Of a stretch of DNA of 64,000 nucleotides, positions 61,356 to 64,000 are shown piece after piece; the stretch's first letter is position 1, and every line of letters begins with the position of its first letter. The notes under the pieces are model-generated. The model was not told the origin of the DNA, did no database searches, and saw only the letters and a program-made list of their open reading frames with translations. Position numbers and translations under genes: made by a program. The DNA is from Anodontia alba (Eukaryota > Mollusca > Bivalvia > Lucinida > Lucinidae): the NCBI GenBank assembly GCA_964016985.1, contig OZ024826.1:45484978-45548977 (forward strand). The letters are read 5' to 3'.

Positions 61356-61392
61356 CTATAAAACAAACAAGCCACCCTGTGAGGAAAAGGAC

Positions 61393-61485
61393 TGTATGGC
61401 ATATGCAGACAGTGAAGGCCCAGATCAGACTGTGCATATGCAGTCTGATCAGGGCCTTCACTGTCTGCTTACAGAAGCACTGGAT
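61393..61485. repeat. short perfect hairpin (GCAGACAGTGAAGGCCCAGA)
   Basis: Arm pairs with GATCAGGGCCTTCACTGTCT across ACTGTGCATATGCAG. Upstream of exon a by about 40 bp. Confidence 0.75.
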
Positions 61486-61577
61486 AAAGTAGAAAATGTT
61501 GCGAAATAATGAAGGCATGGATTCAGAAAAGCAGGGTAACAAGATACTTTTTTCTTATTTCTTCACAATACACATAC

Positions 61578-61925
61578 CAGGGTTGTGGAATTATCATACT
61601 TTATCACTTGTCCACGGACAAATTAATTGTAAAAATCCACTTACCCAACCAAGATTCACTTGCCAGAAAACTGACATATTTCTTATTTTTCAAAGAGAAC
61701 CTATGTAGTGGGGACTCATTAGAAGCTCCTCAGTGAGGCGCTTCTAATGATTACCCACCACATATGTTTCTTTGAGAAATAAGAAAAATATCTTGTAATC
61801 TGGACACTCTTCTTAGCTAAAGTTATGAAGTCCTTGTCCAAGGACAAGTAAATTGAAATTTCTTACTTGTCCTCAGGGACATGGGACAAGTTGGACAAAT
61901 CGGGCATAGTATTTTCACAGCCCTG
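61578..61925. mobile_element. hAT-like MITE with CACATAC flanks, containing a family K hairpin
   Basis: CAGGGTTGTGGAATTATCAT to TATTTTCACAGCCCTG, terminal CAGGG/CCCTG. CACATAC at 61571-61577 and 61926-61932. ACTTGTCC/GGACAAGT motifs recur on both sides. GTAGTGGGGACTCATTAGAA hairpin inside at 61680-61800. Confidence 0.75.
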
Positions 61926-61929
61926 CACA

Positions 61930-63255
61930 TACAGTCGACTCTCGTTATCCGGTAGTCCAAAGGACTCTCTGAAATACTTTGAGATATCCATACCTTGACG
62001 TATCAGATTTGCAGAATTAAGGAAAAAATATACCGTATAACCATTTTTCACAAATGAATATGTAATTTGACTCCTGAAGTTAGAGAAATACCATATTCAC
62101 AGGCGCATTACCCGCACTTTTTTCACCCCAAAACTGTGCCCAAATATCCCCTGCGTGTAATCTTTTGGTACTGTGACAGAGACTGTTTTTTTTCGGGTAA
62201 GTTTTGGGTCGCGAAATATCATTACAATCGGTGAAGAGCCTCTTAAAAACTGCTAGTAACAATACCACGTCTTCCGTGTTTTCTCAACAAGTCATATTCA
62301 CAAATTAGATGGAGTATTCTTATAAAAAAGAAACTTGTTTCAAGGAATAAATCCCTTTCATGGCCTAGAATAGTTTCGCATTGTTTATTTGTTTACGTAA
62401 TTTCTCTTGAAACAAAACCGGAAGAAGCTGACTCATGATACAATAAGCGTAATGAATATCATTAGATTGAATGAAAATATTACGCATAAAAAAGAAATAT
62501 ATATGGAGGTCTATTTACCTATTTACTCCCTTATTACTATAATAATAATAATAAAAATAAGAATATATAACAAAAAAAAAACAAAAAAAAAAACAGAATT
62601 TAGAAATCGGAGATAAACAAAAAAAAAATGCAGATAATTTTTATTTTCTTTTTCTTTTCTTTTCATCTTATTTAAAATTTTTTCATTATTCTTTGTAGGC
62701 CGAAAATATTAATTTTGTTGTCTTTTGAAAAACACCAGTAGACAGTAAATAATTAGACTGGTATTGTTTGCATTCACTGGGCCATCATTGTTGTAAACAG
62801 AATTCACTCATGTCATGGTCGGCTCCCCTTTTGAAGTGGCATAGAGGTGTTAATGATAAGTTGAGAAGTGTCAAACATCTCAACTGACTTATATAAAAAG
62901 ACTTTTCAGGACCAACCATATACCTAGAACGATAACCTAATGGTTATTGTCCAATATTTATTGATCTATTTTATTATTTCATTTTCTTTACTTTATTTTT
63001 TATCTCTAATTCCCAGGTCTTTTTTTTTTCCCTAATACGATTGTCACTACCTTAATGTAACATAAGTGCATGCCTATTCAAGGGAAGCAAATCCAATTCA
63101 ACTTTGGTTTCCAAATGACAACATCCGGCATTGATTTGGTGGAAAAATGTGCATATTTTGCATTGAGATAACTCTTTTTTCTGCTGATTTGGCTCCAAAA
63201 TTCAGGTGCGTAATACACAACCCAGCGTAATGTAATTTCTCCTCTTTTTCACAAT
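61930..63255. mobile_element. MITE family L, split by a 1.1-kb element
   Basis: ACAGTCGACTCTCGTTATCC to GAAGTTAGAGAAATA is the right arm of family L in reverse. It resumes at 63230 as ATTTCTCCTCTTTTTCACAA. About 35 bp of the hairpin were lost. Confidence 0.7.
62092..63229. mobile_element. TA-flanked element with GCGTAAT/ATTACGC-type termini
   Basis: CCATATTCACAGGCGCATTA at the left; AGGTGCGTAATACACAAC and CAGCGTAATG at the right. TA on both sides. GTGCCCAAATATCCCCTGCG and GATTTGGCTCCAAAATTCAG are subterminal. This looks like a pogo/Tigger-style DNA transposon shell. No transposase frame; the interior is AT-rich with poly-A runs. Confidence 0.55.
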
Positions 63256-63535
63256 ACACTGCAGCGCCGTTATAACGCGGTCGCATATAACGCGGAAACC
63301 GTTATAACGCGGTTGGGCCGTGGCTCCCGTTTTTTTTTCCCCAACCTGTTTGAAAGTGTTGCCCTTTTTCCGCGGAACGCGGCAGTCTAAAAATCGCCAG
63401 CCGTGAACATATACTCGCTGATTTACTCATTCTTTTTTACCAAACCTTTCATCAGTTTTTGTTGTCTTTAGGCTATTTCAGATAACGTCCGCGCACCATT
63501 TAAAAGCCATACTACGGTAACTGGCACAGGGCTAA
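63256..63535. repeat. GC-richer patch with GTTATAACGCGG iterations
   Basis: GCCGTTATAACGCGGTCGC, CATATAACGCGGAAACCG, TTATAACGCGGTTGGGCC within 60 bp, typical of one terminus of a Tc1/pogo-like element. A matching right end is not seen. No gene. Confidence 0.45.
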
Positions 63536-63769
63536 ACGATAATTTTCATGTATTATAAGAGAAATAATAAGAGTAACTTACGCAACACAAATTAATTACA
63601 TCATTATCCTAACACAGTCATAAATCAACACTTCACTGTCCTTTTTGCTGTAATGGTAGTCTGATAATTAATCCGTTTGTATGACAAGTGTGAATGCACT
63701 GCCACAGCCCATGGCTACAGATTAGGTGTCTTTTTTTTTCTTTTCTTTTTTTTTTTTAATTAAAAAAGA

Positions 63770-63945
63770 CTTATTTTTCTTTATTTCTCCATGAAATTGT
63801 AGGTTTTGGGTACTCTCTGGAAGTGCCTCGGCGAGGCGCTTCCAAGGAGTATCCACAACCAACGTTTACATGAAGAAATAAGAAATTTAATGTGTGGAGA
63901 CTCCTCTAGTCTGGAGCTGTGAATAGACCCTCTTATCTGGAGCTA
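63770..63945. mobile_element. family K MITE at right edge
   Basis: ATTGTAGGTTTTGGGTACTC and GAAGTGCCTCGGCGAGGCGC; right part ACATGAAGAAATAAGAAATT and CTCTAGTCTGGAGCTGTG. Confidence 0.7.
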
Positions 63946-64000
63946 TGACAGTCGGCATGTCCAAATAGATCAAAGAAACGGGTCAAGTGTGAATACACTG

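Noticed and set aside
1..64000. CRISPR array, operon, phage or bacterial features
   Set aside because: Introns, SINEs and MITEs show a metazoan genome. The tandem repeats have monomers of 24 or 150-170 bp without spacers.

Overview
This window is eukaryotic and most likely comes from a bivalve mollusc, perhaps a heterodont or venerid clam. Three things suggest this: one long gene split into small exons by multi-kilobase introns with GT..AG borders; AT-rich introns packed with short hairpin MITEs; and pearl/Helentron-like tandem repeats and tRNA-derived SINEs of the kind known from bivalves. The species assignment is inference. There is no operon, CRISPR array, rRNA or functional tRNA gene.

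The one well-supported gene is a neurobeachin/LRBA (rugose/AKAP550) homologue on the minus strand, about 23.4-61.4 kb. Twelve internal exons could be placed by homology, splice sites and phase: 61248-61355, 46227-46380, 43177-43800, 39212-39364, 37639-38190, 35562-36068, 33264-33390, 31442-31550, 29131-29297, 25397-25518, 24016-24159 and 23426-23562. They join in one frame into 968 codons. The segment begins just before the conserved [19 protein letters not shown] block, crosses a fast-evolving acidic linker with two coding repeats (an 8-residue K/E repeat and a hexad Q/S/E repeat), passes through the conserved helical region before the PH domain, and stops in the first strands of the PH-BEACH domain. 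The N-terminal ARM/lectin part lies beyond the right edge. The rest of the PH, BEACH and WD40 parts lies beyond the left edge, since I found no later exon in 1-23425.

The left 23 kb is either a very large intron or the sequence past a large intron boundary. It is mostly repeats: a 158-bp tandem array with a higher-order structure (0.36-2.4 kb), SINEs and many MITEs. A few short plus-strand open segments with splice-like borders at 3.9, 5.8 and 9.3 kb might be exons of an unrelated gene. They are weak.

The introns record nested transposition: at least ten hairpin MITE families, SINEs inserted into MITEs with 12-13 bp target duplications, a 500-bp internally deleted mariner inserted at a TA inside a 168-bp tandem array, hAT-like elements at 56.9-58.3 and 61.6-61.9 kb, and a 1.1-kb element inserted into another MITE at 62.1-63.2 kb. 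The most unusual pattern is that at least four MITE families with different termini share the same central hairpin, whose arm reads GGCAAACAGTGTAGACCC or a close variant.
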